Origin: Streptomyces werraensis
Lineage (GTDB): Bacteria; Actinomycetota; Actinomycetes; Streptomycetales; Streptomycetaceae
Length of the DNA: 64,000 bases
NCBI GenBank assembly: GCA_014656175.1
Contig: BNBX01000004.1
Location: 58,290-122,289, forward strand
Direction: 5' to 3'
Shown here: one piece after another, positions 62,997-64,000 of the stretch
Numbering within the stretch: the first letter of the stretch is position 1
Layout of the letters: each line of letters starts with the position of its first letter
Notes under the pieces: generated by a model
Seen by the model: the letters and a program-made list of their open reading frames with translations, nothing else
What the model was told of the DNA's origin: nothing
Database searches by the model: none
Translations under genes and position numbers: made by a program

Positions 62997-63397
62997 GCGG
63001 CGACAGGCGGGCGAGGGCGACGGGGCCGGGCCGCGACCGGGGGCAGGTCACCGTCGAGTTCCTCGGCATGACCCCGACGATCCTCGTCACGCTGGTCGTG
63101 CTGTGGCAGCTCGTGCTCGTCGGCTACACCTTCACCCTCGCCGGGAACGCCGCCGACGAGGCCGCCCGCGCCGGGACGGCCGCGTCCCCCGGCGCACGCC
63201 AGGGCGCCTGCCAAGCGGCCGGCACGGACAAGCTGTCCGGCGCCTGGGGCAGCGGAGCCACGGTGACCTGCGCGACGGGCGGCGGCATGGTCACCGCCGA
63301 CGTGAGGATCAGGGTGCCGATCCTCTTCCCCGGCACGCTGTCGTTCCCGTTCGACGTGACCGGCCACGCGGGCGCGGTCGAGGAGGAGACGGACTGA
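62993..63397 (+). CDS. TadE-like minor pilin (first copy)
   Basis: A 134-residue protein with the pseudopilin-type start RGQVTVEFLGMTPTILVTLV, a single membrane helix and a short outside domain with two cysteines. ATG at 62993 overlaps the cpaE stop, so the two are translationally coupled. TadE-like proteins are assembled into or around Flp pili; secretion rather than a visible pilus is possible in streptomycetes. Confidence 0.88.
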   Translation: MSGDRRARATGPGRDRGQVTVEFLGMTPTILVTLVVLWQLVLVGYTFTLAGNAADEAARAGTAASPGARQGACQAAGTDKLSGAWGSGATVTCATGGGMVTADVRIRVPILFPGTLSFPFDVTGHAGAVEEETD

Positions 63398-63398
63398 C

Positions 63399-63779
63399 AT
63401 GGCGTACCGATCCGACATGCCGCACCGGCAAGGTGACCGTCGCCGCGACCGCGGGCAGGTGGCGATCGAGTACCTGGGTTTCCTGCCGGTCCTGCTGATC
63501 GTGGCGATGGCCGGGGTGCAGCTCGGCCTGATCGCCTACACCGCACAGCAGGCGGGCACCGCCGCCCGCGCGGGCGCCCGCAGCTCCTCCCTGGACCAGG
63601 GCGCCCAGGCCGCCTGCGCGGCCGCCGTCAGCTCCTGGCTGGCCGGCGGCACCTCGTGCGGCACGTCGGGCGGCGGTGACGAGGTCACCGTCACCGCCCG
63701 GGTCGACATCCCGTCCGTCGTGCCCGGCTGGGACTTCGGATCGGCGGGGAGGAGCGCCACGATGCCCGTCGACCACTGA
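63399..63779 (+). CDS. TadE-like minor pilin (second copy)
   Basis: A 126-residue paralogue of the preceding gene with RGQVAIEYLGFLPVLLIVAM, one membrane helix and a short outside domain with two cysteines. It starts one base after the previous stop. The two tandem copies differ in their outside domains, which suggests distinct positions in the machine. Confidence 0.88.
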   Translation: MAYRSDMPHRQGDRRRDRGQVAIEYLGFLPVLLIVAMAGVQLGLIAYTAQQAGTAARAGARSSSLDQGAQAACAAAVSSWLAGGTSCGTSGGGDEVTVTARVDIPSVVPGWDFGSAGRSATMPVDH

Positions 63780-63846
63780 CCCCACCACCACCGGAGCGCC
63801 CGACGAACCAGGAACCGGGACGAGGACGACGAGGAGCGAGCCACTC

Positions 63847-64000
63847 ATGAGCCTGCGGGCACGCATCAACTCCCCCGAGGAGAGGACCGGGCGGGGCGAG
63901 GAAGGCCACCTCGTCGCGTCCTTCCGCGCCAAGCTCCTGGAGGAGATCGACCTCGCGGAGATGAGCGCGCTGTCCCCGGCCGAGCGCCGGGCCCGGCTGG
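63847..64000 (+). CDS. CpaF/TadA-type secretion ATPase (partial, cut by window end)
   Basis: The first 51 residues only. The beginning MSLRARINSPEER and the following HLVASFRAKLLEEIDLAEMS match the N-terminus of actinobacterial CpaF ATPases that power Tad pilus assembly. GAGGAG lies about ten bases before ATG at 63847. The Walker motifs lie beyond the window, so activity cannot be judged. Its position after cpaB-, cpaE- and tadE-like genes supports the call. Confidence 0.75.
   Translation, partial: MSLRARINSPEERTGRGEEGHLVASFRAKLLEEIDLAEMSALSPAERRARL

Overview
The window is high-GC DNA with strongly GC-biased third codon positions, many GTG and TTG starts and long GC-rich hairpin terminators. 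Gene content (mycothiol amidase Mca, GreA, GTP-type PEP carboxykinase, class III adenylate cyclase, DrrAB-type exporter, SigE-family ECF sigma factor, secreted subtilase and chitinase, LAxTG surface protein, Tad-type secretion genes) points to a Streptomyces chromosome. The gene order from cya through hutH, the cystathionine synthase, threonine dehydratase, greA, mca and pck looks like the conserved chromosome core. No rRNA, tRNA, CRISPR array, phage or insertion sequence was recognised.

Layout. 0.2-6.1 kb: adenylate cyclase, a small membrane protein, enoyl-CoA hydratase, a GAF-GGDEF diguanylate cyclase, histidine ammonia-lyase and a sortase substrate. 6.3-13.9 kb: a possibly frameshifted small acidic gene, an L,D-transpeptidase lipoprotein, a secreted subtilase, and an MmyB-type regulator divergent from a zinc alcohol dehydrogenase. 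14-21.4 kb: a Ser/Thr kinase fused to an IF2 N-terminal domain, a TPR protein, cystathionine gamma-synthase, a sigma-like/membrane-protein pair, a MarR regulator and threonine dehydratase. 21.5-25.8 kb: DrrAB exporter, GreA, DUF4307, Mca. 25.9-39.7 kb: a large NB-ARC-like TPR ATPase, a DUF255 protein, a Mut7-C protein, TetR, hemolysin III family protein, PEP carboxykinase, and a MoxR/VWA pair resembling RavA-ViaA. 40-43.4 kb: a catalytically incomplete alpha/beta hydrolase, a GNAT acetyltransferase, a small protein behind an operator-controlled promoter, and an alanine-type aminotransferase. 43.8-51.7 kb: a trypsin-like protease and a divergent D-amino-acid cluster (D-aminoacylase and PLP deaminase leftwards; PfkB kinase, IclR, RidA, GntP permease rightwards). 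51.8-59.7 kb: a secreted carboxypeptidase, an Nramp-like transporter without the usual metal motifs, an ECF sigma factor with a membrane partner, a DUF1877 protein and a GH18 chitinase with classic chitinase direct repeats. 60.1-64 kb: the start of a Tad/Cpa-like secretion locus, cut by the window end in cpaF.

Most notable. (1) Two coding genes, hutH and the pfkB-like kinase, carry in-frame copies of what look like short palindromic interspersed repeats; the kinase copy is bounded by 10-bp inverted repeats. (2) At least eight genes have a TANNNT-like -10 element ending 6-7 bases before the start codon, the layout of leaderless mRNAs; in two of them that gap is a perfect GGAGGT. (3) The D-amino-acid cluster has a compact divergent control region with a 21-bp-period direct repeat. 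(4) Several proteins keep a fold but lack canonical catalytic or binding residues: the alpha/beta hydrolase, the Nramp-like transporter, the NB-ARC-like ATPase, CpaE and the GGDEF protein (no I-site).

All functional calls come from reading motifs and recalled family knowledge; no database search was run.
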